Part shown: piece by piece, positions 24,700 through 37,019 of the stretch
How positions within the stretch are numbered: position 1 is the first letter of the stretch
How the letters are laid out: each line of letters opens with the position of its first letter
Source of the DNA: Tolypeutes matacus
Taxonomy: Eukaryota; Chordata; Mammalia; Cingulata; Chlamyphoridae
Assembly (NCBI GenBank): GCA_026826555.1
Contig: JAKSZT010054215.1
Location: 26,131,155-26,195,154 of the forward strand
Direction of reading: 5' to 3'
DNA length: 64,000 nt
The notes under the pieces: generated by a model
Told to the model about the DNA's origin: nothing
Seen by the model: only the letters and a program-made list of their open reading frames with translations
The model's database searches: none
Translations under genes and position numbers: made by a program

Positions 24700-27600
24700 G
24701 GAGCTTAGAAGGAAGGGGCAAAGAGGGAAAGAAAGTGACAGCAAGAAAGACAGAGAAACTTTTAAAAGGCAAGAAGTTAAAAAGAGTAGGAAAGAAGCAA
24801 GCAAGCAAAGCCATATGCAGTGACAATGCCCAAAATTTGGACCTACTATTGGTGTATGTCATGGAGTGACCCATTGAATTTTCTTCTGCAAATCAAAAGA
24901 AGCATTGGGAGAGATAAATTACCTAGAAACTCTTTTTTAATCCTTGCTTCCATGACTATTTATTGAGCACTTAATCTGTGCATGGTATTATTCACATTTC
25001 TTATTCTACCCCATGGAATCTTAAAACATAGGTAGTGAAGAAAAGACCTTGGAAGAGAGGGCAGACTGGAGGAATGCAGGAAAGTGAAGAGATGCAGCAT
25101 ATATTTTTTGAAGTAGACTTGACAGGGTTTGGCGATTTATTGAATGTCAAGTGTAAAGAAAGAAAAACCATCAAGAATGATTCTCAAGTTTCTGGCATAA
25201 GCAATTTGGTGGATGATTGTGCAATTCCTGGGATAAAATTGTCTGAAAAAGAACCACTTTCAAAAAAAAAGCAATCACTGTACCTACTGGAAGCATCAAT
25301 AAATGATAATGCACAGAGGATATAGAAACAAAGCATATCCATATTGACAATGTACTAGTTAATGTTGGGAAAGACAGTTTTCTAATTTTTTTTTGGTTCA
25401 GAATAAAGATACTTACATCTTAATAACTCCAAAATTATACAATAAAAACATTTAACTTTTAAACTTTGATATTTACCTAAACACTTAGTAAATATTTCTA
25501 TAGATGATGAAAACACTTGATTGAATTTCAAGCTGGAATAGAAATTAATCCATTGATAAAACAGTATCTTAAGCTATATTGTGTGTATAAATGTGCAAAC
25601 ATTTGCAAAAATTGTTTTTTGCTTTTAATAAAATTATACTCGTATGGTACTACCCATGTATGGATTTGAAAAAATAGCAATAAGCGGTCATGAATGTCTT
25701 TTTCTGCAGTTATATACTATTCTTGAAGATTGGAAATACTTTTATTTTGCTATTATAAATACATAATCTCTTATGAAAACTGAGACTAGAATGTTGGGTA
25801 GCATACTAAATTTGGCATTCTTGAATTCATGTAGGACATTGTTATTTGACACCACTTCATAAAGCCATGTTAGCAAACACCTTCAGTGTGAAACATTTCC
25901 AGAGTGAAAATTCTGCCACTACCACATAAGGTTTGAGTTAAATATTTGTGCAATAATAAATGTGTGATTATAGACAAATTGAGTAATAGTTGATTTTAAA
26001 TAAAATTCATGAACATATGTTAAATTTAGGCAAGACACATTGCTTTGCTTCATAAAATAATACATGCTAGCCTACTGTGATCTTATTTAGTGGCTTTGAA
26101 ATTATACAACATTTCTTCCTCAATACACTTAGCTGTAACATGGTCTTACCTGTTTTTCTGCCCCAGTGGCCCCTTTATCCTCACAGCTTGGACCACTGGG
26201 ATTCTAGCCTAGAGATAAAGCCTGACTTGACCCTTGCTGAGAAAATCCTGCCCCTGGTTATGCAATAAGCTAAGGCACACAAGGCAATTTCTCAGGTTTC
26301 TCAACTTCAAATAAAATACTGCTAATGCACTTTGATTTGGGTCTCAATTCTAGTAAGTGGATTTCTCTGGTAGAAGTACCATTCTGCTTTCTAGTGAATA
26401 CCCTTGCCTTGTTAATCTGCCTGGTTCCTCAAAGAATCCAAGACTGAGTCTCTTGAAGTTAGCGTCAAGGCTATGAATCTGCCACAGGTTGTTAGGCTTC
26501 CCTAACAATATTTACCTGCCTCTCTAAACCTAGGCTCTTTAACCACTTGCAGACTCTGAACCATAAACCTGCTGGCCTTATGGGCCACCACCTAAAGCAC
26601 CTTTTCAGTCCTTTCTGGCATTACCCACCCGGCACAACTGTGATCTATCACTCATTTTCTCTGAATACTGTGATCAGTCTTTCTGAATGAACCTACCTAA
26701 TCACCTTACTCACCCCTTCTGCTTTAGGAACACAGCCTGACACCTGCTCTGAACGCCATACCCGTTTACCCCACAGGTCTCCCTTCTTCAATTAAAAAAA
26801 AAATGTATTTATACAGTAAGAAATGTCTCTGGCATGTGATCCATTTCTTATAAATTCCACTTTTATATTTCTTTGTTAAAGTAAACTGAGCTAAATTTAA
26901 ATTGATATTGGGAATTTGGCATGTCACCACTTTTCTCCACTCCTTTAATCAACTTCTGAGAAATAAATCTTCACAGTTCCAAAGAAAATGTGGGAAGCTA
27001 ATCATTGACCCAATCTACTTCATTTTAGCAGCATATGGGACCTACACCAGTAAATTAGGGTCAAACAGGTTGCCAAATTTTCACTGTGAGATCATCAATC
27101 TATCACTGTCCACAGAGACCCAGCGTACTTCATGGAGACTGACAATTTGGCAGTTTGGTCTGAATAATATTTTGTACACTTTCAAATGAATATTTGTTTA
27201 ATAGTTCTCCATCTACTCAGAGATGAGGCTCAGAGCTCTGTAAGGAGAAGAGTGGATAATAGCTGGGAGTAGCTGCAGACTCCTCTGTGGTGGTTTGGTT
27301 AATTCAACTCTGGCCCAAACTTGCAAACACATCCCATGAAATAAAAGCTAGTGATCTATTTAAGAATTAACGTCAAATTCATATATCTGGTGCTTGGAAA
27401 ATCTTTTTAGAAATTCTGATCTAGCATGTATTTCTAAATTACTGTTCAGAGAACTAGAGAACAGTGAGAGAATAGTGTTCTGCAAATATTAAATATGCAA
27501 TAAGCAGAATAAGATGGATGGGCACAAAGCATACTCTTTCATTCTCAGCTTTTTATTAAATTGCTGAGTGATACTAGGACCCATTTATCTAACTGTATCA

Positions 27601-30600
27601 ACTGTATATCATACAAATACTCTGTACCCCCCACCAGTTTTTGAGCGGTGATCAATGAAAAAGGGCATAGAAAACTGAAAACACCACAAAATACATCGTT
27701 TTGCTCTAATCTTCATTTTTATCATTTCATTGTTCTTATGTACAACTATTTGGAAACTCACAAAGGGAGATTGAAAACTAAAGCAACTTTTTAAAGAATT
27801 GAGGCATCAGGTTACGTTGGCCTCACACGAAAGGGTAAATAAAAATATAAAAATAAATAAATAAATAAATAAATCATTGATTCTCACTGAGGCTGAATTA
27901 GCTTAATAAACACTTCACCTGATTGCAACTACTAGATTACACATCCCTGGAAACAACTTCCTTTGCCACTCAAAAAGCATTCAGTGCAATGTTAGAAGAG
28001 ATGGTCTTTTTATGGCAAATTGTACCGTACACTGACCAGTGGCCAATAGAAAGAGGGCTTTTCCCACTAATGGTAAGCAACCCAGTTGGAATTGTTTCTC
28101 AGTTATGAAACCATGTCTGGTCTCCAAGACTGGAAGAAAACTAGAGAAAATTAGTTAACTTTCCATGGCTAGGTTTTCTTGGCCAACCAGATAAAATAAA
28201 CCTAATGCTCCTAAATCAACCAAGAAATCCATGCACAAATGCAGAATATAGTCCAACCTAAGGGGAAAATTTTTTTAAAAATTAAAAAGTGCTTGGATTG
28301 GTGTGCACCTAGCATCATCTTTTTATAAGTGCCTGGATTTAAAATAGCATTTTTTTTTTCATGTGTTAATTTGCTACGCATAGCATAGTAGCCAGCTCTA
28401 TTTTCTTCTATGTCCTAGAAACTGGGAATGTAATTTCTAGGAGGTATTCACATCTTGACAAAATTCCATTACAATAACACAATTTGGTTGTTCCCTGGAG
28501 TTCATGATAAAGTGATCTTACGAATAATGCATTTCAGAATTTGTCAGTATCAATAGACTTTATTCTCCAGTGCCTAAGTCATTCCCTGGAAGAAAGCTGG
28601 ATGTTTAGGGAGGCTCATTAACTCTTTCAGATCACTAGGTCCTTCCTCAGACTATTCATTTCTACTAAATAAAACCCTTAAGAGCAATATAATAGCCTTG
28701 ATATAAGAACTAGAGCTAAGTAAACCAGAAAACAAATACATCAGGAGAGTTATATGCAATATTGCACCCTTGAAAAGTAAAAGAAAATGGGTCAATAAAT
28801 AATTTAAGGTGGAAAATACAGTGTCCACTTATTTCCCATTTCCTTTTTGTTTTAGAACATAGAAACCAAGATACTATTTGAGCAGTAGTGTAAATAGCAC
28901 AATTTCAGAATAATTGATGGCACCAGATATCACCAGATAAGCATCCTGAGGCAAAGCAAAAAGAATTTAAATACCGATAGTTGCTGTACGAAAATTCTTT
29001 CACTAATGGAATAAATACTTTTATCAGGAATAACCACTAAGAACTCAGAGTATTGTAATAATGCACTCATACTAAAATGATCATGACATATCAACTTAGG
29101 CTCTTAAAACAGGAAACATTGTGCAATGCCTAAGAGAATAAAAAAGGAAACATTGTACAAAGCATAAGAAAATACAATGGGTAACAGAATAAAAACCATA
29201 ATTTTTATACCACCTTATAAATGAAAATCTTTTTTGAATAATAAAACTAGAACTTTTAAAATACTTGTCACAAATCAGGTTCTGTCTAGTGTTTGGTGGA
29301 AGAATTAGGAAAGAAAATCCATCTCATACGGTTCAGAGCAATGCGACCTTGGCTTTTCAGTACCTCTAAATTCAGGCATGGCCAATATTCAGGGATAAAC
29401 ACATACAGCTGGGGCCATATTCAATAAAGAAATAAGATCTTACGGTGAAACAAACAGTTTTCTTTAAAAAACTCAGAAGTAGCTATGTAATGGAAGCATA
29501 TCTTCAAGCAAACCGTCAAATTAGGCCGTAAGTAATTAATCTGCGAAACCAGCAGGCTTTCCATCTCCAAGAGCCGCCATCTCAAAGACACGATTTAGCA
29601 TGTAATTACATGGGACATTACAATGTATTTATGAGGTCATTTGTTACAATGTACAGTAATTACAGGGTACTTCCATAGCTATTTATGTCTCAGAAAATGA
29701 AGTGAGACTAAATATTTTAATTGTGTTGGGGAAATAAGGGAAAATATTTGAGTTCCAGATGTCAGGTGAGATTATAGGTCAGATTCACATAACTCACGTC
29801 AACAGCTGGCTGCTTCCAGAACCACAAGAGCTTTGTGGTGCTCTCCCAGTGGAAGTGAGAGTTTGAGGCGTTTTCACAAATATTCCTTTTAAGGATGAGG
29901 TAAGTGGAGTTTTTCTTCCCAATTTCAATCTTCAGGTAATGTCAGAAGACAAACCAATAACATAATTTACTATTTTCACTTATATCCAAATCATAAATGA
30001 CCAGGTACTGAGAGAGTTGCTGGATTAAAAACGATGTCATATATGCTGTTTTCATAAATGGTATAAAATACAAGTAGAAAGAATAATAAAAAAATAGCAC
30101 CCCTGTGTTTCCCTTCTGTTGCTTTAGCAAAAAACAGTATTTACTCAGATTTTTCAGAGCCTTTCTTCTCAAAAACACAAACTAAAATCCACTCTCGTTT
30201 TATATAAATGAGGAATTTACAAATAAAGTTTCCAAATTGTATTTTTCCCTACAGTTTCATCTCCTTGTCCCAGTCTATACTTGGACACTCTTACTTAGCC
30301 TAAGGTGAACCACGGCAGCTAACAGAAGAGGTCTCTATGCTTGCGGCATATGGAACTTCACTGACAAAGCAATAATCAAGAATGCTCTGTCATCTCAAAA
30401 GTAAATTATTGATTTAAAAAATAATAATATTAAAAAACTCTTTTTGGATTGTTAGTTAGCAATTGTTGTTGGATTAGTGCATAAAGAAAAGCTTAGTTAA
30501 AATTTATTTTCATTGCATTATTAGTTTATTCAGTAAACATCTTGAGTGCCAGGACATCACCAGAACATTTTCCTTGAAGACCATGATGCTTTCAGTGGTA

Positions 30601-32370
30601 ATTTTATGATACTGTTGGTAGATTTACATTACTAAATGTATTATGCTAAAAAGATATGCCGTTCCACAGTCTCCTTTTGAAAAAATAAATTCTGTTTTTT
30701 TTTTTTTTCATCAGTATCTATGCCTATAAATTAGAAAGGGCATTATTTCACAAATCATGAAATGTAAATAATTTTATCCAGACTGCTCATTCTTGCTATA
30801 ACTGCCTTCCATTCATGTGATTCAGTGATTAGAAAATGTAAAAGAATTTTTAGTAATGACACTATAGGTAAAATAATTATGTCTAAGCTTGAGCCTGACA
30901 TGAATTTCGAGACTCATTTTTTTAAGAAGGAAAAAATGTCAAATAATTTTTTGTCATGCAGAGAGTGTAACCACCAAATTGCTGTAAATATGTAATTAAT
31001 TCCTGTAAAGGCAGATCAGCAAGTTGACAGTGATACCAACTGCAGCCACCTAGCAAAACAGGGATTCTATCAGTGTTTAAGGACGGTTACCTTCAAATAT
31101 AATGGTCTTAGAATTTGCCAAATCCAGATACGCAGGATCCACACACACAAAAAAATTCTGCAGAATGTTGTCTGTTAATATGCAAATAAACCAATTAAAA
31201 TTCACAGACTGATTCAACAGCCAGCAAGGTCAGTTCTGATCAACTATACCAATTTTATTTATACATGTAGAAAGAAAGGTACATTTCCCACTAAAGTTCA
31301 GAGAGGCTACTCTGAGAGTAGCTGGAAATATATTCTCAAGAACTCATTGCAATTTAAGAATAGTAGGAGGTAGTTTACTTTTATAAAAAATCATAGGTAA
31401 CAATCAATACTTCAATCAGTATTTCAATTAGATATGCAATCATTATGCATCTAATTGATTAACAATTAGTAGCACCTGTAGTTGGCTATAATTTTAATTA
31501 CTGATCACATTACGGTTGATTACTTAAAATGATATCTGCATGAGAACCATCATATCATAAAGAAAAGAATAAAACAATTCCAAAATAAATAGTCTATTAA
31601 GATTGAGAGGAAAACCAATTCAATGAAACATTTGTTAAAGATTTCCATTTTAAACATTGTTAATGGATTTAACAATGGTGACAGTCTGGGAGAGAAACTG
31701 CCGAACCATCATTTAAATGTAACTAATATGACATTTTCCTAGAAGATATGAAAGTAATTCAGAATATGCCGTTGTCCATCAGAACAAATGGTATTAGAAA
31801 GAAGGTCCTAGGTTATAAGAGATAACAACAGACCTCTATTTGTAATTTGCTTTAGTAAATATTCATGTTTTAGAAAATAAAAGTTTTCTTTGATCCTTTA
31901 TCACAAACAGGAGAATAGTAATAGTCATCCTCAAAAGAGACCTTGGGTGCTATTTTCAGTGGAATGGGAATCTAAGTAATTGTTACAAACACCAACTTTC
32001 TAAAAGAGAAAGTCAATATTTACCTAAAATACCTTAAAACCATCCTGGTGTACAAACTACTGCATGTTTTCATTTTGGTGTTCTGAGAAAGAGTTAGTAG
32101 CAAATTAGTATTGCATCTATGCCTTTAAAGAACCATTAACTCTTCAAAACTATAGAAGAGATCTACACAGTTCCCTAACATTGCAATGTAACTTTTTTGA
32201 GGATAGATGATCTCAAAAATGGATTGGGACAGAATGACCATATCTTTTAAAAAACTTCATTAGGTATAAATGTAAGATTTGTACTAATGACTATTTTAAA
32301 CATAGTAGGAGAGTCTGATATTTCTTTTTTGAAACTCTTCCTTATAAAAGTTTTCAAACATACACAAAAT
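24700..32370. other. Long intronic stretch largely free of recognisable repeats
   Basis: Apart from an AG-rich patch (24715-24810) and the AAAT satellite, I recognise almost no interspersed repeats over about 7.6 kb. Repeat-poor intronic DNA in a developmental gene can host conserved noncoding elements. The parts around 29500-29700 and 30950-31560 look most like that (see findings). Confidence 0.5.
27846..27874. repeat. (AAAT)n microsatellite
   Basis: About seven AAAT units. It could be a retroposon tail, but no element body is recognisable upstream. Confidence 0.9.
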
Positions 32371-32781
32371 TAAAATAGTATGAGACACCATATTCATTAG
32401 AATGGCAATAATTAAAAGGCAAACAACACTTATGGGTGAGGATTTGGAGATACTGGAGCCCTCATACACTGCCGGTAGGAAGGTAAATGGCACAGATGCT
32501 TTGGAAATTAGTCTGTCAGTTTCTCAAAAGGTTAAACACAGAATTACCATGTAAACCATCAACTCTGCTCCTAGGTTTATATCCAAGAGACACAAAAACA
32601 TATGTGCACAAAAAAACTTGTACATGAATATTCATAGCACCATTATTCATAATAGTCAAATAGTAGAAATTTAAATGTCCATCATCTGATGAATGCATAA
32701 GCAAAATGAAGTTATATCCATGCAATGGAATATTATTTGACAGAAAAAAAGTATTGATAGATGCTACAACATGGATGAATC

Positions 32782-33027
32782 CTTTTTTTAAAAATTTTTA
32801 TTAATAATATGTACTGGCGCCAGCTATTGAACCCCGACCTTGTATGTGGGAAGCCCGCATTCAACCACTGAGCCACATTGGCTCCCCTGAGTTTTTTTTT
32901 TTTTTTTTTTTTTTTTTTCCCATTTGTTTGCTTGTTGTTTGTTTTTTGTTTTTTAGGAGGCACTGGGGACCAAACCTGGGACCTCCCAATGGGGAATCAG
33001 GCGCTCAACTGCTTGGAATCTGCTCCT
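32782..33027 (-). mobile_element. DAS-type SINE dimer inserted in L1
   Basis: Two tRNA-derived monomers are arranged head to tail on the minus strand. The first reads from about 33027 down to 32950 (AAGCAGTTGAGCGCCTGATT ... CCAGTGCCTCCT). An A-rich linker with A22-24 follows, then the second monomer (GTGGCTCAGTGGTTGAATG ... AAGGTCGGGGTTCAA) and an A/T-rich tail. The 11-bp direct repeat ATGGATGAATC occurs at 32771-32781 and again at 33028-33038. It flanks the pair once, so the dimer went in as a single unit. The family is characteristic of armadillos. Confidence 0.92.
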
Positions 33028-33126
33028 ATGGATGAATCTTGCAAAAGTATAGTAGGTGGAAAGAAACTAATCACAATAGACCACATATGTATGACTCCAT
33101 GTGAGAACTGGCAAATCTATAGTCAT

Positions 33127-33847
33127 TGTATTAGTTTGCCACAGCATTGCCAATGAAAAATTACCAGAAATGGGTTGCTTTTATAATGGGACATCTATTA
33201 GAAGTAAAAGATTACAATTCCAAGTCAGCAAAAATGTCTAAATCAAGGCACTATCTCAGATGCTTTCTCACCAAAGTCAGCTATGGTGATCCTGGTGTCC
33301 TGACACATGATGAGACAAGATGGCAGCTGATCTCTGCTGAGCTCCCTGCCTTCTCCTCAAGGCTCACTGTCTCTAGCAGCTCAGCTGTGAGTGATCAGGC
33401 ATCTGTCTTATCTCTTTCCAGGGACCTCCTCTCTCAGCCTTGGCTGTTCCCATTTCTCCCTGAGCCCAGCTGTGGGTGATCAAGCATATGGTTCATCTTT
33501 TCAGCCTTGAGCTGCTCCAGTTCCTTGGGGGCTTCATGCCTCAGCTTCGACTGCTAGCAATCCTTGAATCCTCTTCCTCACATGCCCAGATCAAAATGAC
33601 AGAGCTCTGTTTTCTGTGTATGTCTTCTTTCTCCTGTGTCTCTATTTCTATAAGGCTCCAGTAAGAAGGCATGGACAATAACCTAAGTCATGTCTCACTG
33701 ACATAGTTCAATCTAAATTAATCTAATCAAGTCATCTAATCAAGGTCCCTTAACCAAATATAATGCAATCAAAAGATCTCGCACCCACAGGAATAGATTA
33801 GATCAAACACACAATTTCTTTTGATTTACCAAATTCAAATTGCCACA
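33127..33847 (-). mobile_element. Xenarthran LTR-like element, antisense, inserted in L1
   Basis: On the minus strand the element starts TGTGGCAATTTGAATTTGG and ends ...GGCAAACTAATACA, giving TG...CA termini. It interrupts an L1 3' UTR at the point where the L1 sequence resumes on the other side. The flanking 5-mers GTCAT and ACCAT match at three positions, so the TSD is eroded at best. No gag or pol sequence is present. It looks like a solo LTR of ERVL/MaLR type, with the family assigned by general resemblance. Confidence 0.7.
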
Positions 33848-34759
33848 ACCATAAAGTTGATTAGGAGTTGGTTGCCTAGGGCTTAGGGGCTAGTTTGGAG
33901 GGAAATGTGGGGTGATAGCAAAAGGGTATCTTGGAGTGATGAAAATGTTCTAAATTTAATTGTGGTCATGGTTGCACAAGTCTGTGAATAAACTAAAATC
34001 CATTGAATTGTACAATTTAAATGGGTGAATTGTATGGTATGTGAATTATATCTCAATAAAGACATAATAAAGCTGTTTTTTAAAAAGAAAAATAGTTGCA
34101 ACATGGAAACAATTAGCATAATGAACTCCAATATTATTATACTTTACTTCAAAATTTTCATTCATTTTCATTTGTATACATATATATTTCCCCAAACTCT
34201 AGATTGAAAGTAAGAATTTATTTGAAGGAATCTTACATATTTTTGTAAAGTGGAAAAAGAGCTACATTTGTGGGTCTTGCTGAATCCGTCCTCTCCATAT
34301 CCCCCATCACTGGTATGATGTCCTGTACACATAAATACTCACAAATATTTCAGGATGGCACTGGTGACAGTCTGGGCCAAATATGAACTCCAGAGGAAGT
34401 CCCACCCCCTTTCTTCAGGTGCTTCCTCTGAGGACAATTAGGGCTAATGTCTCTGCCATGAGCTCCGTTGTTTTAGATCTCTGCTGAACTCCATGGAAAA
34501 CCTCTTGGAAGAGCCAATCACATTCCACTTTCAGTGATTCTTGTATAACAGAACTAGAATATGGTTACAGCCTATACAGAGTAGCATATTTTGGAGGGGC
34601 AAGGGGAATGTAGGCTGGAGATTGAACTGGTTATTGCATACAAATGAATGATTAAATTGGGCGTGAAGCTTATGAAAAGTGCCAGCAAATAATGTTTCCA
34701 GTGCTCATTCATTTGCATAAGCTCACCAAAGTGAAATGAGAGAATACATGTAATGTTCT

Positions 34760-34945
34760 CATAGGCTACTTATGTTTTCTTCCTATTGCTTAGCACAGTT
34801 TTAAGGTTATATTTATTTGTCTGGTTATTTGTTTAGTGTCTGTTTAGCTTCCTAGATCTAAAGCTCATAAACTTTTCTGCTTTCACTTACAACCCAATCC
34901 CTAGTACTAAGGGCAATGTCCATAGTTGTTGAATGAATAAACATT
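34760..34945 (+). mobile_element. L2 3' end
   Basis: GCTTCCTAGATCTAAAGCTC, AATCCCTAGTACTAAGGGCA and TTGTTGAATGAATAAAC are the terminal L2 blocks, including the TGAATGAA-type end. Confidence 0.7.
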
Positions 34946-35102
34946 TTAATGGCACTGGCTCTGCATTTAATAAAATTTCACATCAAAGCTTTCCTTTACT
35001 TTTTACCATTATATTAATAGCACTACTCTTACACTTAGAAGACATTACTTGTGCCAGACTTTGGATCACACATTCAATGAAGACAGAAAGAGTGATAGCC
35101 CT

Positions 35103-35318
35103 AAAGCCCCAAGATGTGTATATCTATTGCAGGTGATGTGCCACACTAATGAAGGATGTTTATATGGGAAGTTGTGGGAGGTGTGGGAGGTGGGGCATAT
35201 GGGAATCCCTATAATTTTTGTGTAACATTTATGTAATCTAAGTGTCTTTTAAAAAATAAAAAAAAATTATTATTAAAAAAAATAATAAATAAAAATTAAA
35301 AAATAAATAAATAATAAA
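35103..35318 (+). mobile_element. 5'-truncated L1 3' end with 16-bp TSD
   Basis: The insert is bracketed by AAAGAGTGATAGCCCT at 35087-35102 and again at 35319-35334. Its body has GGGAGGTGTGGGAGGTGGGG, CATATGGGAATCCCTATAAT and ATGTAATCTAAGTGTC, which resembles the 3' UTR of a xenarthran L1. A long A/T-rich tail starts near 35250. The exact TSD implies a relatively recent insertion. Confidence 0.88.
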
Positions 35319-35940
35319 AAAGAGTGATAGCCCTTGAGGAGCCTGACAAAAGTTTGAAGAAAAATAGAAAGAAGCTAAAAAGTAAGCATATACTTGAAGA
35401 GACTGATTATCTAAACTGGAATTAAATAAATTGTTGTAAAAAATAGTTGTCATGGAAAAAACTGGGTTAAAATAATGGTTCTCCAGAGCTGCTACCAGGT
35501 AATACCCTCAGCTCACTGGAGTGGAGGGAGGGGTGTTAAGAAGGAAGACTGCTAAAAGGAGCGATCAGGGAAGCATGGAGTTGGTAGTAGCCAGGCGGAG
35601 GGGTGGGCATGGTTGGCAGGTCCTAGGGCTGTAATTTTGTCAAGTTGCAATCTTTAGAATCAAGGAGGGCCCATCACTGGCATTGACAGACTCATAACAC
35701 AGTTAACGAAACATTAATCTGAGTAAAGGCCAAGCTGATAAAAATCATGGCACATATTGTTTTCATATAAAATCGCAGATTGGAAATATATACCCATTTT
35801 TCCACATATTGATTATATACTATTGTAATACTGGTCCATAGTTTATTTTTCCCTTTTATAGAACTTTAAAAGTCCAACACATCTCAATGTCATTGTGATC
35901 TAAAGGAAGTCAACCAAAAGATTATCTTTTCATATTCTAT

Positions 35941-36554
35941 GGTGGCAGTTTGATATTATTTATGAATTCCAAAAGGAGATATTATGTTTGTAAACTGGTC
36001 AGTTCCTCTGGGCGTGATAACCTTTGATTGTAATAAATTCAAAGGTTACGTTTACTTGATTAAATTAAGATTAGGGCTTTGATTCGGCCACTTCAGTAGA
36101 CCATTGAGTTCCCGCCCCTTTGGCAGGCAGACGCGCACACAGAGAAGAACACAGAGGAAGAGAGACAGCTCATTAGACATGGCAGAGGCCCTGGGAAGAG
36201 AGATGAGCCTGAGAGTCCACATTTACCTTGTGACGAGAACAGAGCAGCTAAGCCCAGAAAGAAATGAGCCCTGGGGAGAGAGATGTGCCTTATGCCAGCC
36301 TACAGCTGAGACTGGAAGAAGCTGGGACCATGGAGCCTTAAGAGGAAGAAGGAAAGCTGAACACTTGCAGACATCACCCACCATCTTGCTCCAACACGTG
36401 GCTAATGATTTTGGGTGAGAAAGTACCCCTTTGGTACCTTGAGTTGGACTCTTTAGGGCCTTGTGACTGTAAGCTTCTACTGCAAATAAATACCCTTTAT
36501 AAAAGCCAACAGAGTTCTGTTACTTTGCATCAGCACCCCTTTGGCTTACATACA
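35941..36554 (+). mobile_element. Xenarthran LTR-like repeat, copy 1
   Basis: It starts GGTGGCAGTTTGATATTATT and aligns over its first third with the copy at 63694-64000. Shared blocks include TATGAATTCCAAAA, TATGTTTGTAAACTGGTC and ATTAGGGCTTTGATT. Its 3' end has AAATAAATACCCTTTATAAA (polyadenylation-like) and finishes around TTTGGCTTACATACA. Length and termini suggest a solo LTR. The flanking 5-mers (TCTAT and TCTGC) agree only partly. Confidence 0.7.
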
Positions 36555-36647
36555 TCTGCCTTTTATTTTTTTATCTTCATTTATTATGTATTGGCTTTGC
36601 TCTTCAAATTAGATTGGAATACTATAAAAACATCTTTAAAAGAATAC

Positions 36648-37003
36648 TGGGGAAGTGGACATGGTTCAAGCAATTAAACTTCTGCCTACCACATGGGAGG
36701 TCCCAGGTTCGGTTCCCAGTGCTTCCTAAAGAAGATGAACAAGACAGTGGACTGATGTGATGGGCAGGCACGGCAAGCTGATGCAACACGATGATGCAAC
36801 AAGAGACACAACAAAGCAGGGAGTGGAGGTGGTTCAAGTGATTAGGTGCCTCCTTCCCACATTGGATGTCCCAGGTTCAGTTCCTGGTGCCTCCTTAAAA
36901 AAAGACCAGTACAGAACAACAAAACAGACACAGCAAACACAAACAACAAGGGGGTGGGGAGAAATAAATAAATAAACTAAACCTAAAAAAAAAAAAAAAA
37001 AAA
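36648..37003 (+). mobile_element. DAS-type SINE dimer, sense
   Basis: The first monomer starts at GGGGAAGTGGACATGGTTCA and the second at GGGAGTGGAGGTGGTTCAAG (about 36819). Both carry a 'cacat-ggaggtccc-ggttc-gttcc' core close to a pol III B box. The linker has GCAAGCTGATGCAACACGAT-type repeats, and an A-rich tail ends in about A19 at 36985-37003. Confidence 0.88.
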
Positions 37004-37019
37004 GGAAGACTCTGAGTTA

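Larger units (their letters stand above)
32375..34090 (+). mobile_element. Old L1 (L1M type) 3' region, split into three pieces by younger insertions
   Basis: This is the end of L1 ORF2 plus the 3' UTR. Piece 1 is 32375-32781, with the conserved ATTAGAATGGCAATAATTA and AATGGAATATTATTTG segments. Piece 2 is about 33028-33126. Piece 3 is about 33848-34090, with the typical GATGAAAATGTTCTAAATTT, TGAATTGTACAATTTAAATG and TATCTCAATAAAG end. The pieces read in order and are interrupted by a DAS SINE dimer (32782-33027) and an antisense LTR (33127-33847). The ORF is decayed and non-functional. Confidence 0.88.

Noticed and set aside
33147..33479. 110-codon open frame, plus strand
   Set aside because: It lies wholly in an antisense LTR-like repeat, and LTRs do not normally code.
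36104..36418. 104-codon open frame, plus strand, GC-rich
   Set aside because: It lies inside the LTR-like repeat shared with 63694-64000 and is not conserved in frame between the two copies as far as they can be compared.
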